DNA of 64,000 nt from Erwinia typographi (GCF_000773975.1 NZ_JRUQ01000030.1:1-64000); one strand, 5' to 3'. Counted from the first letter of the stretch, positions 53,838 to 64,000 are shown. Notes: generated from the sequence alone by a model not told the origin. Numbers and translations are program-made.

Positions 53838-53853
53838 TTGCCCCTTCGGGCAA
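53838..53853 (+). other. Intercistronic hairpin
   Basis: TTGCCC/GGGCAA stem with a CTTC loop directly after the kinase stop. No U-tract, so it is more likely a processing or stability element than a full terminator before the transporter genes. Confidence 0.5.
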
Positions 53854-54009
53854 GGTTGGTCATTCATCAGAAAGACGGATTTAGCACTCCCGGCGGCGGC
53901 TGAGGCCTCGTTGTGGCAGAACGCTTATATCCGTCAACCCCAGGGGAATCGCTGTTAATCAGCAGGTAAGGGAATGCAAAACCCTAACTATCCATTTCAG
54001 GAAGTGGTG

Positions 54010-54279
54010 ATGAGTTCCATTATTGTAGCGCATCAAAAGCGCTCGTTAATTAGCTTAAAAAATAAAATATTAGCCGTTTACCTGCTGGTGTTAGCGTTGC
54101 TGGCGCTTTTCCCACCGCTTTATTTAAGCGTCAGCGGCAGCAGCATCCTATTTCTCGGCATCCCGTTACCCATTATCTACTACCTTGCCATCGCACTTTT
54201 TCTTGGCCTTGGGCTATGGGTAACGTATCTGGCTGAATGTGCATTCGGGGAAATTCCTGAAGATGAGGAAGTATCATGA
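54010..54279 (+). CDS. Small membrane partner of the symporter (DUF3311/DUF997-like)
   Basis: The 89-residue protein has two membrane helices: about 22-42 (VYLLVLALLALFPPLYLSV) and 49-72 (FLGIPLPIIYYLAIALFLGL), with an acidic C-terminus (EIPEDEE). Short proteins of this type are encoded directly before SSS-family symporters and probably help their assembly. It overlaps the symporter start by four bases. The start follows AGGAAG. Confidence 0.75.
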   Translation: MSSIIVAHQKRSLISLKNKILAVYLLVLALLALFPPLYLSVSGSSILFLGIPLPIIYYLAIALFLGLGLWVTYLAECAFGEIPEDEEVS

Positions 54280-55811
54280 ATATGTCCGCCGTTGAACCAC
54301 ACTATTTTATTACCTTTGGCATGATTGGCCTGTTTCTGGCGATCATGATTGCCGTGCTGTACGCCACTAACCAGAAAAGCACCTCGTTCTCCGACTATGC
54401 CGTTGGCGGGCGCTCCTATGGACCGTGGTACATTGCGATGAGCTACACCAATTCGTGGTGGCCGGGCGCCACCTTCACTGCGTTCTTTGCGCTGTCGGTT
54501 AGCGGCGCGATCGGTTTCTACGGCGCGGTTTACTCCACACTCGGCGTCACCGCGATGTATCTGATGGCGCGACGGGCCTGGAAATGGGGGCAGCATTTCA
54601 ACCTGACCACGCAGCCAGACCTGTTGGGAATGCGCTTTAACAGTCCGGCGGTAAAGCGGGTGGCTTCAATCATCGGCATCATCTGCGTCTTCCCGTGGGT
54701 GGTGATGGGGATCCAGGCGCTGGCGCTGCTGGTTGAGTTTGCCAGCTTTGGGCGCTGGGGCGTTACCCTCTGTCTGTTCGCCGGCGTTGCGCTGATCCTG
54801 ATCCGTCAGTACTGGACCGTCAGCATGGGGATGCGCGGGCTGATTATGACCGACATGTATCAGGGGATCGTGGCTTACGGGCTGGGGTCACTGGTCTGCA
54901 TTATCCTGCTGTTCAGCGGCGGCGAGCACGGCTTCAGCCAGTTGGCCAGCCTGCCGCCAGCTATGCTGCAAATTCCTGGCGCGGAAGGCAGCCATTACGG
55001 CAGTTGGTATATGTTCAGCCTGATTTTCACCGGCGTGGTGGGGTCAATGTGCTGGCCGATGAGCTTCCAGCGTATTTATACCGCCAGCGGCATCCGGGCG
55101 GTGAAGAAGGGCACGTTGCTGACCATTCTTCTGGTGGGCGGGTTCTATGCCATTTTGATGCTATTCGCCACCGCAATCAGCCAGGACGCGGGCGTGCAGG
55201 CAAATCCTCAACAGGGCTTCTTTACCGCGCTCTTTGACCACGGCGGCCCATGGCTGCTTGGTCTGGCGCTGGTGATCGTCCTCGCCGCGAGCATTGGTCA
55301 TGTGGATGGCTGCGTACAGGTCTGCGGCACGCAGTTTGCCAACGACCTGGCGACCTGGGGCAAACCCCGCAGCGACCGCCAACTGACGGTGCTGGCGAAA
55401 TCGGGCATGGTGATATTTATCGTAGCGGCGGCGGTACTGGCCTACCTGACGTTTAACTACTCACGCCTGCAGCTGCTGGCGCAGATTTCCTATCAGGGCA
55501 TTATCCAGCTCGCCGTCCCGCTGTTCTTCGGCATTTTCAGCCGCTTTGGCAACAAGCAGGGCGCGCTGGCCGGAATGCTGACCGGCATCGTGATCGCCAT
55601 CGTGCTGACCGTTTTCTATCCAGACGACATTCCGGCGCTTGGTTCGCTGACCAGCGGCATTGTCGGGCTGGCTGGTAACGTGCTGGTGTTCATCCTTTGC
55701 GGCGCGCTGATCAAAGCCGATGCACAGGAGAAGGCGAGGGTGGAAGCGCTGTTCGCGCTGGCCGACCGTCCGCCGCAGCCGGTAACGGCAGGCAAACCGG
55801 TAATGAGTTAA
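54276..55811 (+). CDS. Sodium:solute symporter (SSS family)
   Basis: The 511-residue transporter has about 13 membrane helices. Family features include FSDYAVGGRSYGPWYIAMSY near 37-56, NSWWPGATFTAFFALSVSG and WPMSFQRIYTASGIRAVKKG. It imports an unknown solute with sodium. Its place after the amidase, amidohydrolase and kinase genes suggests it brings in their substrate. A GC-rich hairpin follows the gene. Confidence 0.9.
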   Translation: MNMSAVEPHYFITFGMIGLFLAIMIAVLYATNQKSTSFSDYAVGGRSYGPWYIAMSYTNSWWPGATFTAFFALSVSGAIGFYGAVYSTLGVTAMYLMARRAWKWGQHFNLTTQPDLLGMRFNSPAVKRVASIIGIICVFPWVVMGIQALALLVEFASFGRWGVTLCLFAGVALILIRQYWTVSMGMRGLIMTDMYQGIVAYGLGSLVCIILLFSGGEHGFSQLASLPPAMLQIPGAEGSHYGSWYMFSLIFTGVVGSMCWPMSFQRIYTASGIRAVKKGTLLTILLVGGFYAILMLFATAISQDAGVQANPQQGFFTALFDHGGPWLLGLALVIVLAASIGHVDGCVQVCGTQFANDLATWGKPRSDRQLTVLAKSGMVIFIVAAAVLAYLTFNYSRLQLLAQISYQGIIQLAVPLFFGIFSRFGNKQGALAGMLTGIVIAIVLTVFYPDDIPALGSLTSGIVGLAGNVLVFILCGALIKADAQEKARVEALFALADRPPQPVTAGKPVMS

Positions 55812-55816
55812 TCCTG

Positions 55817-55838
55817 AAGGGCGGCGAAAGCCGCCCTT
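55817..55838 (+). terminator. Hairpin after the symporter gene
   Basis: Nine-base perfect stem AAGGGCGGC/GCCGCCCTT with a GAAA loop, six bases after the stop codon. The U-tract is weak, but position and stem strength fit an operon end. Confidence 0.65.
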
Positions 55839-55930
55839 GCTATCCCCCCGCGAACATTCTAAACCCGTTCTTTTCCCGGCCATTGCGCGCGCCAGGCGAT
55901 AACTCGTTGACAGTCCGTAGAGCTCAGCTA

Positions 55931-56788
55931 TCAGTTGCTAAAGTCAGTTGCTTCGGAAGCGTCACGCCAAAGCTCCAGATCCTTGCCCACGGCCTGCATC
56001 TTCTGTCCGGCAAGCTCATTGGCTATTTTTCCGGCAAATAAATGCAGCGGGGGTGCCGATGCGGCCGCGGCTTGCAGGATCAGGATAGCCACCTTTTCAG
56101 GATCTCCCGCCTGTTTGCCATCCAGCCCATTGAGATGAAGCTCCAGAGAGGCTTGTGCTTCGGTATAATCCGCAATGGAATGCTGGGCAACCACCAGGCT
56201 GTCTTTGGACAGAAACCCCGTACGTACCGGTCCTGGGTAGACTACCGTGGCGTTAATGCCCAGTTCAGCCACTTCGGCGGCCAGGCTTTCAGTTAATCCT
56301 GCCAGAGCGAACTTACTGCTGACGTAACTTCCCCAACCGGCATAGCCTCCCTGGAAACCAACGATGGAAGCCACGTTGAAAATATGTCCACTGCGCTGCT
56401 GGCGCAGGTGTGGCAGGGCATAGCGCAACACATGCAGTGGCGCGAACACATTGACCTCGAAGTTACGCCGCAACTCGGCATCGGTTAATGCTTCAACCGT
56501 TCCCTGCTGACCATAACCCGCATTATTTACCACCCGGTCGATACGACCATATACCGTGATGGTCTTTTCGATCGCAGTCTGCACGCTGGTCTCCGCAGTT
56601 AAATCAACTTCCAGCTTCAGCAGTTTGGGATTGTCGCCACCAAACGCCCGATCGAGGCTGGCGAGCGTGCGAGAGGTAGCGGCGACCCTGTCGCCCTGGG
56701 CCAGTGCCTGGCGAGCCAGAGACAGGCCAATCCCGCGTGCGGCTCCGGTGATAAACCAGACGTTTTCAGTTTTTGCTCGTTGTGCCAT
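55931..56788 (-). CDS. Short-chain dehydrogenase/reductase (SDR)
   Basis: The 285-residue classical SDR has TGAARGIGLS (about 15-24), VNNAGYGQQG (about 87-96), catalytic serine in NVASIVG and YxxxK in GSYVSSKFALAGL. It is an NAD(P)-dependent oxidoreductase of unknown substrate. It diverges from the AraC-family gene at 56963, which probably controls it. The C-terminal extension beyond about residue 250 suggests an extended substrate pocket. Confidence 0.88.
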   Translation of the reverse strand: MAQRAKTENVWFITGAARGIGLSLARQALAQGDRVAATSRTLASLDRAFGGDNPKLLKLEVDLTAETSVQTAIEKTITVYGRIDRVVNNAGYGQQGTVEALTDAELRRNFEVNVFAPLHVLRYALPHLRQQRSGHIFNVASIVGFQGGYAGWGSYVSSKFALAGLTESLAAEVAELGINATVVYPGPVRTGFLSKDSLVVAQHSIADYTEAQASLELHLNGLDGKQAGDPEKVAILILQAAAASAPPLHLFAGKIANELAGQKMQAVGKDLELWRDASEATDFSN

Positions 56789-56962
56789 GGAGTAAGACTC
56801 TTTTATAACGGATTGAACGGAGGAACAGCTTAGGCTGGTGGGACTAAATGCAACAGGCCGAGACCTATCGCATTATTGCCTGTTTCTATCAAAATAGTTA
56901 TTTATAAAGCGCAATATGCCATAATGATTGCTTGTTTATCTGGATAATGGACCCCGTTAACC

Positions 56963-57904
56963 ATGACCGTTCCGGCCGTAGCCCAGCAAACAGAAATAAT
57001 AAGTCTGATCGAAAGACTGGCGCCCCATGAAGGCTATACGCGCACGCTGCTGGAGGGCGTTCGCCTGATGCGAGCCGACGGCCCCCTTGGGCGCACCCCG
57101 GTGCTGTATGAGCCAGGCATTGTGATCGTTTTTCAGGGGAGTAAACGCGGTTATCTGGCCGACAAGATTTACCATTATGACGCCCGGCATTATCTGGTGC
57201 TCTCGGTTCCCTTGCCCTTTACCACTGAAACCCATGCCAGCAAGGAAGAGCCATTGCTGGCTATGTCGGTACGACTGGATATGCCGGTTATCGCCGATCT
57301 GGTGCTGGAAATTGACCGGAAAGTCAGTGGTTCAGTAGCGGAACCCGCTGGAATTATCTCAACGCCACTCGATAGCGCTCTTGCTGATACGGCCTTACGC
57401 CTCCTGAGAGTGCTAACCAATCCTCTTGAGGCAAAGATTCTGGGGCCTGGCACGATCAGAGAACTTTGCTTTCGCGTATTGAGAGGAGAACAAGGTGGGG
57501 CGATACGGGCGGCATTAGCCAGCCACGGCAGCTTTGGCCGGATAGCACGCGCGCTGAAGCACATTCACGACGATTACTCACAGCCTCTGGACGTGAGCCT
57601 GCTGGCCCGGGAAACGGGAATGGCCATCCCTACGTTTCATGCTCACTTTAAAACCGTCACCGGGACCTCTCCCATCCAGTACCTGAAATCCGTCCGCCTG
57701 CATCAGGCCAGGCTGCTGATGATCCGCGATAATCTGACAGCCGCGGCCGCTGCTATCAGAGTCGGCTACGAGAGCGCCTCCCAATTCAACAGAGAATTCC
57801 GGCGCGCTTTTGGACGAACTCCCGGCCAGGAAGCCCGTGAAATGAAAACGGCCTTTGCTTTATTGCCGGTCGCTCAGTTAGAGAGCGTGGCCTCCACACA
57901 CTGA
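56963..57904 (+). CDS. AraC-family regulator with AraC_N-type sensor domain
   Basis: The 313-residue regulator has an N-terminal cupin-like sensor (GRTPVLYEPGIVIVFQGSKR, YLVLSVPLPF) and two C-terminal AraC helix-turn-helix units (LDVSLLARETGMAIPTFHAH, AAAIRVGYESASQFNREFRR). It diverges from the SDR at 55931 across a 174-bp AT-rich spacer and is probably its activator. The family commonly responds to an aldehyde or ketone in such SDR pairs, by inference. Confidence 0.88.
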   Translation: MTVPAVAQQTEIISLIERLAPHEGYTRTLLEGVRLMRADGPLGRTPVLYEPGIVIVFQGSKRGYLADKIYHYDARHYLVLSVPLPFTTETHASKEEPLLAMSVRLDMPVIADLVLEIDRKVSGSVAEPAGIISTPLDSALADTALRLLRVLTNPLEAKILGPGTIRELCFRVLRGEQGGAIRAALASHGSFGRIARALKHIHDDYSQPLDVSLLARETGMAIPTFHAHFKTVTGTSPIQYLKSVRLHQARLLMIRDNLTAAAAAIRVGYESASQFNREFRRAFGRTPGQEAREMKTAFALLPVAQLESVASTH

Positions 57905-57965
57905 AAGTTCGACAGGGGCTGTTATCGCCGCTGAGGTCGGGAAGGGCATAATACGCCCGCCGCCG

Positions 57966-58631
57966 CTAAGGAGAAATACCCTTACAAAGCAGGGCGAGAG
58001 CGTGTCGGACAATCGCCTCTCTGGCCGCAGGGTCCTCTTCCACCCGTAGCTGAACCAGCGGGACTAATACCAGACTGACCAGCGAACCTAATAGCAGCGA
58101 GGTATTAATTTCAGGATTAATTTTTCCTGCCCGTTTCCAGCCCTCCATGATGGCGAGCACTTTCTCACGCACCTCTCGTTTGCCAAAGCGCTCATCCATT
58201 CGCTGGCGGATAAGCGCGTTCTCGCTGACCGCTTCCTGCATCCATAGCGGGGCAAACCAGCTATCGCGCTGCGCTGTCTCGGCAATCTCTTTCACCATAT
58301 ATTCAATGGCAGCGATGGGGTCATCGGCGTTAGCGACAAAAACCTCGAAAATTCGGCCGCGCAAAGGCATGAAACGCTCTTCGATGATGGTATCGAGCAG
58401 GGCTTCGCGAGAGTGGAAGTAGTAATTGAGCATTGCAGGCGTTACGCCCGCCTTGCGGGCAATGGCATTGAGCGAGGTTTCCGCAATGCCGTGCTGCGCA
58501 AACAGCGCGAGGGCGATATCCAGCAAATGCCCGCGCTGTTCCGCACTGATTGCGCCGCCGCGCGGCCTGCCGGGACGGCGAGCGGCACTCTTCACTGGCT
58601 TAAAATCCGAATTTTCTTGCGGGGCTGACAT
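57966..58631 (-). CDS. TetR-family regulator of the efflux pump
   Basis: The 221-residue TetR regulator has a basic N-terminal tail (SAARRPGRPRG), helix-turn-helix LFAQHGIAETSLNAIARKAG followed by VTPAMLNYYFHSREALLDTI, and a C-terminal ligand domain. It diverges from the DHA2 transporter gene by 83 bp. An AT-rich imperfect dyad in that spacer (around 58675-58700, ATTAAT...ATTAAT) may be its operator. Confidence 0.88.
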   Translation of the reverse strand: MSAPQENSDFKPVKSAARRPGRPRGGAISAEQRGHLLDIALALFAQHGIAETSLNAIARKAGVTPAMLNYYFHSREALLDTIIEERFMPLRGRIFEVFVANADDPIAAIEYMVKEIAETAQRDSWFAPLWMQEAVSENALIRQRMDERFGKREVREKVLAIMEGWKRAGKINPEINTSLLLGSLVSLVLVPLVQLRVEEDPAAREAIVRHALALLCKGISP

Positions 58632-58696
58632 TTTTCTACCTGCCTGCTGGGTTCATGGTAATCTTTGTGCTAGATATTAATTGTGCATTTAATTAA

Positions 58697-60235
<1,539 letters not shown>

Positions 60236-60429
60236 CGGTTTTTTATTTGCATAAAGCAGCACATTATTGATTCACCTGGTGCCCGATAACGGCCGCCAGG
60301 GTATTTTTTTTAATCATTACTATGTAAAGATACGTAAGGACGGGGAGATTATTAAGCTTTCCTGTTTAGTCAGCTAATTATATAAGGTATAAGTAAACGA
60401 CACTCAATCCTCTCCTGCGGCTGCATAAT

Positions 60430-61008
60430 ATGAAGCATCTCTGCAATTTTAAGAATATGTTGGTCCTGACCTGCATAATTATCGGCGGGTGCTCTTCAAA
60501 ACATGATGCAGGCAGCCAGGATTTATCCGGCAATAATACAGGGTCGGCCACCAGCCAGGGTGCTCAGCCCGATCTTATCCCGGTACTTGCCGCGCTACAC
60601 GATCAGATGCACTCCTGGCAGGGCACGCCCTACCACTGGGGCGGTACGGACTTGGAGGGGGTCGACTGCTCCGGTTTTGTCTGGCGCACGCTGAAAGACA
60701 GATTTAATATTCCGATGGACAGAGTGACAACAAAAGAGCTGATCCAGATGGGCAAGCCGGTTGATATTGATCATATGCAAACCGGGGACCTGGTCTTTTT
60801 CCGCATCAATCGTGAACTGCACGTTGGCTTTTACGACACTCAAATGAATTTCCTGCACGCTTCGGTTAGTAAGGGCGTGATGCGATCTTCACTGAATAGT
60901 CCCTACTGGAAATCGGCATTTTTCCAGGCGCGCAGGCTGAAAAAAGAATACGGCGCGGATATTACCTTCAATCAGGATAATAAAGGCTTCAATCTGGCAA
61001 GTCAGTAA
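60430..61008 (+). CDS. NlpC/P60-family lipoprotein peptidase
   Basis: The 192-residue protein has a lipobox (IIIGGC, Cys near 21), so it is lipid-anchored in the envelope. The C40 domain has the catalytic cysteine in GVDCSGFVWRTL (near 79), histidine in ELHVGFYD and a third polar site in FLHASVSKGV. These enzymes cut peptidoglycan stem peptides. Length and layout match NlpC-type lipoproteins. It is monocistronic. Confidence 0.88.
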   Translation: MKHLCNFKNMLVLTCIIIGGCSSKHDAGSQDLSGNNTGSATSQGAQPDLIPVLAALHDQMHSWQGTPYHWGGTDLEGVDCSGFVWRTLKDRFNIPMDRVTTKELIQMGKPVDIDHMQTGDLVFFRINRELHVGFYDTQMNFLHASVSKGVMRSSLNSPYWKSAFFQARRLKKEYGADITFNQDNKGFNLASQ

Positions 61009-61105
61009 TTCCCTGCACGCCCACTCCGTAGTGGATTAAATTCAGCTGGAAACCTAAGTAATGGGTAAGTACCGCTGACGCCCATCCAGGCCAATCCTCA
61101 ATTCA

Positions 61106-61498
61106 TTATTCTTCTTTTTCTTGCTGGCACTGATCAAATTTTGCCCTTGCTCTTTCAACTTCGGGTAGATAGTCGAGCGTCCAGGCATAAATCGCCTGAA
61201 ACGGTTCTTTCAGGGTTTTGCCCAGCGCGGTAATGGAGTATTCGACCGCCACCGGCGAGGTATCGAGCACTTTCCGCTCAACAATTCCATTACGCTGAAG
61301 ACGTCTCAGGCTCTGGGTCAGGGCCTTCTGCGTTACGCCCTCAAGCTGCCGCTTGATAGCATTAAAGCGCGTCGGCTGTTGACAAAGCACGGCCATAATC
61401 AGTACTGACCATTTATCGACAATTTGATCGAGCAGCAGACGATGCGGGCAATCCGCGACCGAAAGCACCTGCGGGCTGGTGGATTGGGTGGTTTCCAT
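61106..61498 (-). CDS. HxlR-family transcriptional regulator
   Basis: The 130-residue winged-helix regulator has DCPHRLLLDQIVDKWSVLIM (cysteine of the HxlR/YodB type), RFNAIKRQLEGVTQKALTQS and LRRLQRNGIVERKVLDTSPV. Family members often sense electrophiles or redox state through that cysteine. It diverges from an Old Yellow Enzyme gene, the classic pairing for quinone or electrophile detoxification. A palindrome lies over the target promoter. Confidence 0.88.
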   Translation of the reverse strand: METTQSTSPQVLSVADCPHRLLLDQIVDKWSVLIMAVLCQQPTRFNAIKRQLEGVTQKALTQSLRRLQRNGIVERKVLDTSPVAVEYSITALGKTLKEPFQAIYAWTLDYLPEVERARAKFDQCQQEKEE

Positions 61499-61528
61499 AA
61501 GGGTACCTGGTAGCGTTAAAGTGCCTGA

Positions 61529-61556
61529 TTGACACCTGGTATACTTATTATACTAT
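61529..61556 (+). promoter_or_regulatory. Promoter and HxlR operator before the Old Yellow Enzyme gene
   Basis: A consensus -35 box TTGACA (61529-61534) is followed, 16 bases on, by a -10 like TACTAT. The palindrome GTATA-CTTAT-TATAC (61539-61553) overlaps the -10 element, the usual layout for repression. Confidence 0.6.
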
Positions 61557-61588
61557 GAATTTATCTACCGCCAAAGGAGTTCAACATC

Positions 61589-62710
61589 GTGACATCATCC
61601 AGTGCAGAAGCCTTATTTCAGCCGTTTCATTTAAAGAACCTGAGCTTAAAAAATCGCATCGTTATGGCCCCCATGACCCGTTCCTTTGCCCCTGACGGCA
61701 TTCCGGGCGAAAACATCGCGGCTTATTACCAGCGCCGGGCAGAGGGGGACGTTGGCCTAATCCTGTCAGAAGGTACGGTGATCGATCGTCCCGCTTCCAG
61801 AAACGATCCGAACATTCCTTTCTTCCACGGCGAGGCTGCGCTGGCAGGATGGAAGCGCGTTATCGATCGGGTACATGCTGCCGGTGGAAAAATGGGGCCG
61901 CAGCTGTGGCATACCGGTTCAGTGGCAAGCTTTATGACCGAATGGGTGCCGGACGCGCCGGTCGAAAGCCCGTCAGGTCTGATTGCGCCAGGCCAGCCAC
62001 GGGGAGAGACCATGAGCGAGGAAGCGATCGCCGATACCGTTGCCGCGTTCGCCAGCGCTGCCCTCAGCGCTAAGACACTGGGTTTTGACGTGGCTGAAAT
62101 CCACGGCGCGCATGGCTACCTGATCGATCAGTTCTTCTGGGACGGAACCAATCAGCGTACCGACAGGTTCGGCGGCACAACGCTGAAGCAGCGTTCGCAA
62201 TTTGCCGCGGAGGTGATAAAAAGCATGAGGCAAGCCGTAGGACCTGATTTCCCGCTGATTTTACGCATCAGCCAGTGGAAGCAGCAGGACTTCGCGGTAA
62301 AACTGGCCGCCACGCCTGATGAGATGAGCGACTGGCTAACGCCGCTGGTAGAGGCTGGCGTGGACATCCTGCACTGCTCGCAGCGACGCTTCTGGGAGCC
62401 TGAGTTTGCTGAAGTTGACGGTGACAACGGACTTAACTTTGCCGGCTGGGCTAAAAAACTGACCGGCGCGGCCACCATCAGCGTGGGTTCCGTAGGGTTG
62501 TCGGGCGACTTTATGGGCGCCTTTAGCGGCGAAAGTTCAAAACCGGCCAGCATTGAAAACCTGATCCAGCGGCTTGAACGCAACGAATTTGACCTGATTG
62601 CTATTGGTCGCGCGCTGCTGAGCGATGCGAACTGGGCGAAAAAAATTCGCAGCGGTCAGTACGATCAGTTACAGGATTTCAATGCTTCAACCCTCGCTGA
62701 GCTGGTGTAA
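61589..62710 (+). CDS. Old Yellow Enzyme-family NADH:flavin oxidoreductase
   Basis: The 373-residue FMN enzyme of the OYE/NemA type has NRIVMAPMTRSF (near 22-33), QLWHTGSVA (near 103-111), AEIHGAHGYLIDQF with paired residues that bind the ligand (near 168-181), TDRFGG and C-terminal DLIAIGRALLSDANW. It reduces the carbon-carbon double bond of quinones, enones or nitro compounds with NAD(P)H. It is adjacent to, and probably controlled by, the HxlR regulator. It is not clearly NemA itself, which usually pairs with a TetR regulator. Confidence 0.88.
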   Translation: MTSSSAEALFQPFHLKNLSLKNRIVMAPMTRSFAPDGIPGENIAAYYQRRAEGDVGLILSEGTVIDRPASRNDPNIPFFHGEAALAGWKRVIDRVHAAGGKMGPQLWHTGSVASFMTEWVPDAPVESPSGLIAPGQPRGETMSEEAIADTVAAFASAALSAKTLGFDVAEIHGAHGYLIDQFFWDGTNQRTDRFGGTTLKQRSQFAAEVIKSMRQAVGPDFPLILRISQWKQQDFAVKLAATPDEMSDWLTPLVEAGVDILHCSQRRFWEPEFAEVDGDNGLNFAGWAKKLTGAATISVGSVGLSGDFMGAFSGESSKPASIENLIQRLERNEFDLIAIGRALLSDANWAKKIRSGQYDQLQDFNASTLAELV

Positions 62711-62770
62711 ACTGGGGCAGGGACCGGGCAGCCAGGCATCACCGAGGGCTGAAGAAAGGGAGAAGTAAAA

Positions 62771-63691
62771 TTATGCCTTTCGTCCCTGCACGTAGACCTG
62801 CAAATTCACATTAACGGCATTGAGCAGCGGCGTACTGACGCTATTGCGCGCCGCGCGCAGCAGCAGGTCGCCAATCACCTGTTCTGACTCAACGTCATGA
62901 CCCTGGCGCAAATCGCGATACATAGATGAAGTCATCCGCGTGCCAGGGTTGCTCAGCAATGCGTAAATCTTCGCGGTAACGGCAGGGCGCGGCTGGTAAC
63001 CGTCGGCGCTTATTGTTGCCAGAATTTCACTAAACAGGCCCTGCAACAGCGCTTCTCCGCCCGGCGAGGTCAGTACCTGCTGCGTGTTGCCGCGCGCCAG
63101 GCAGGTTACTGCGCCCAGCGTGCTGAGCAGGAGCCACTTTTCCCACAGTTCGCTGAGGATATTATCGGTGAAAATAGTGTCCATTCCGCAGTCGCGCAGT
63201 GCCGTATCCACACGGTGCAGGCGGGCATCGTTGTGACCATCCAGCGCACCGTAATAGATCTGGTGCAGCGGCGTCATTTGCACCACTTCGCCATCAGGCC
63301 CCAGCGTAGCATTAATTTTGCACAGGCCGCCGATCACCCTATCCTGCCCAAAGCGGCGGCGCAGGGTGTCAATATGACGCATCCCGTTGAGGATTGGCAG
63401 GATCAGCGTCTCCGGGCCCACAGCAGGGGCAATATCATCCATCGCCTGCTCCAGCCCAAAGCTTTTCACCGTGAGGATGATCAAATCAAACGGATCGTGC
63501 AGCTGGCTTGCCAGAGTGAGCGGCGGGCGAAGCGTTACCGTACCCTGTGGCGTTTGCAGTACCAGTCCAGTATCCTGCAACTGCTTCAGGCGTCTTTCCC
63601 GTACCAGAAAGGTAACATCACGACCGGCTTGCGCCAGGCGTCCACCAAAATACCCACCGGTTGCACCGGCACCTACCACCAGAATTCGCAT
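62771..63691 (-). CDS. 2-dehydropantoate 2-reductase family (ApbA/PanE)
   Basis: The 306-residue enzyme has the N-terminal dinucleotide motif VVGAGATGGYFGGRLAQAG and family sites LTVKSFGLEQAMDDIAP, ILPILNGMRHID and SELWEKWLLLSTLGAVTCLA. The family reduces ketopantoate to pantoate with NADPH in coenzyme A biosynthesis. Paralogues with other keto-acid substrates exist, so the panE assignment is not certain. Confidence 0.82.
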   Translation of the reverse strand: MRILVVGAGATGGYFGGRLAQAGRDVTFLVRERRLKQLQDTGLVLQTPQGTVTLRPPLTLASQLHDPFDLIILTVKSFGLEQAMDDIAPAVGPETLILPILNGMRHIDTLRRRFGQDRVIGGLCKINATLGPDGEVVQMTPLHQIYYGALDGHNDARLHRVDTALRDCGMDTIFTDNILSELWEKWLLLSTLGAVTCLARGNTQQVLTSPGGEALLQGLFSEILATISADGYQPRPAVTAKIYALLSNPGTRMTSSMYRDLRQGHDVESEQVIGDLLLRAARNSVSTPLLNAVNVNLQVYVQGRKA

Positions 63692-63806
63692 TTATTAACC
63701 CCGTTGACCAGGAAAGAACGTATACCATAAAACGCGCGGGCAGGGGTTTCCAGTATGATTTAGCGGGAAGTCCTGCTTCACCCGTCACCAGCTCAGGAGC
63801 CGTTTC

Positions 63807-64000
63807 ATGTTTCACCTGATATTCAGCCTGCCCAGTTTGTACGTTATCGCCCGTTTTATCGCCCCCATGCCCTGGCCACTGAGCGTCAGGCTGGCCGTCG
63901 CGCTGCTGGCATTGATCGCTTCTCAGTACCATCTGTTTTGCCGCTTCTCCTCCGGCAGCGTGTTTGCCCCGGAGATGCCAAGGATCGTAGTGATCCTGTT
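63807..64000 (+). CDS. Membrane protein, N-terminus only (cut by window edge)
   Basis: ATG 63807 opens a frame that continues past the window end. The 64 visible residues contain two hydrophobic segments ([16 protein letters not shown] and [20 protein letters not shown]), then [14 protein letters not shown]. It resembles, from memory, the membrane N-terminus of a metallophosphoesterase family. The catalytic domain would lie outside the window, so this cannot be confirmed. Confidence 0.5.
   Translation, partial: MFHLIFSLPSLYVIARFIAPMPWPLSVRLAVALLALIASQYHLFCRFSSGSVFAPEMPRIVVIL

Overview
The window is chromosomal DNA of a Gram-negative gammaproteobacterium of the Enterobacterales. Type VI secretion (T6SS) Hcp proteins, srfABC, a YqjI-type PadR regulator, an AcoR/aldehyde dehydrogenase/AdhP locus, a FhuE-like receptor and enterobacterial lipoproteins all point that way. 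The Erwiniaceae (Pantoea, Erwinia, Mixta) are my best guess, by inference. Most of the window is GC-rich and tightly packed. Two stretches, about 2.3-3.3 kb and 24.2-25.7 kb, are clearly AT-rich and carry T6SS cargo genes, which suggests horizontal acquisition. I saw no rRNA, tRNA, CRISPR array or transposase.

Positions 1-6.9 kb hold a tandem, recombining T6SS-associated array. It starts with the 3' end of an unidentified gene. Four paralogous lipoproteins with a formylglycine-generating-enzyme (SUMF1) fold follow, interspersed with two copies of a module: a hydrophobic 229-residue protein (one copy frameshifted), a tiny two-helix membrane protein, and Hcp (one copy truncated). The four lipoproteins are a 2x2 mosaic of two alternative central blocks and two alternative C-terminal blocks. 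They lack the FGE catalytic cysteine pair. I infer an effector/immunity array with amplified immunity genes and a candidate pore-forming effector.

Positions 6.9-24.2 kb hold a two-armed metabolic island. The left arm (minus strand) encodes a VOC protein, an M20 amidohydrolase, a CMD/AhpD protein, a luciferase-like monooxygenase and a complete peptide-type ABC importer. The right arm (plus strand) encodes another luciferase-like monooxygenase, a second M20 amidohydrolase, an NtaA/DmoA-type monooxygenase, a GNAT acetyltransferase and a polar-amino-acid ABC importer with two binding proteins. The right arm matches the gene content of the Bacillus yxe operon, which salvages S-substituted cysteines by acetylation, monooxygenation and deacetylation. 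Sulfur scavenging is therefore the likely theme.

Positions 24.3-25.8 kb hold a second T6SS module: Hcp, a Tlde1-type L,D-transpeptidase effector with a one-base frameshift, and its probable immunity protein. Next come srfCBA (minus strand), a VF530 DNA-binding protein, and an AcoR-like sigma-54 activator divergent from an aldehyde and an alcohol dehydrogenase, with a clear -24/-12 promoter. After these are a FhuE-like siderophore receptor, a two-component system with a MipA/OmpV protein, a YqjI-type regulator, a TetR/SDR pair with twin operators, and an overlapping desaturase/PhnD-like pair.

Positions 48.4-55.8 kb form a probable catabolic operon: amidase, DeoR regulator, Zn-dependent amidohydrolase, two APH-type kinases and a sodium:solute symporter with its small partner. 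Its substrate is unknown. The rest (55.9-64 kb) is SDR/AraC, TetR/DHA2 efflux pump, an NlpC/P60 lipoprotein, HxlR/Old Yellow Enzyme, a ketopantoate reductase and the start of a membrane protein cut by the window edge.
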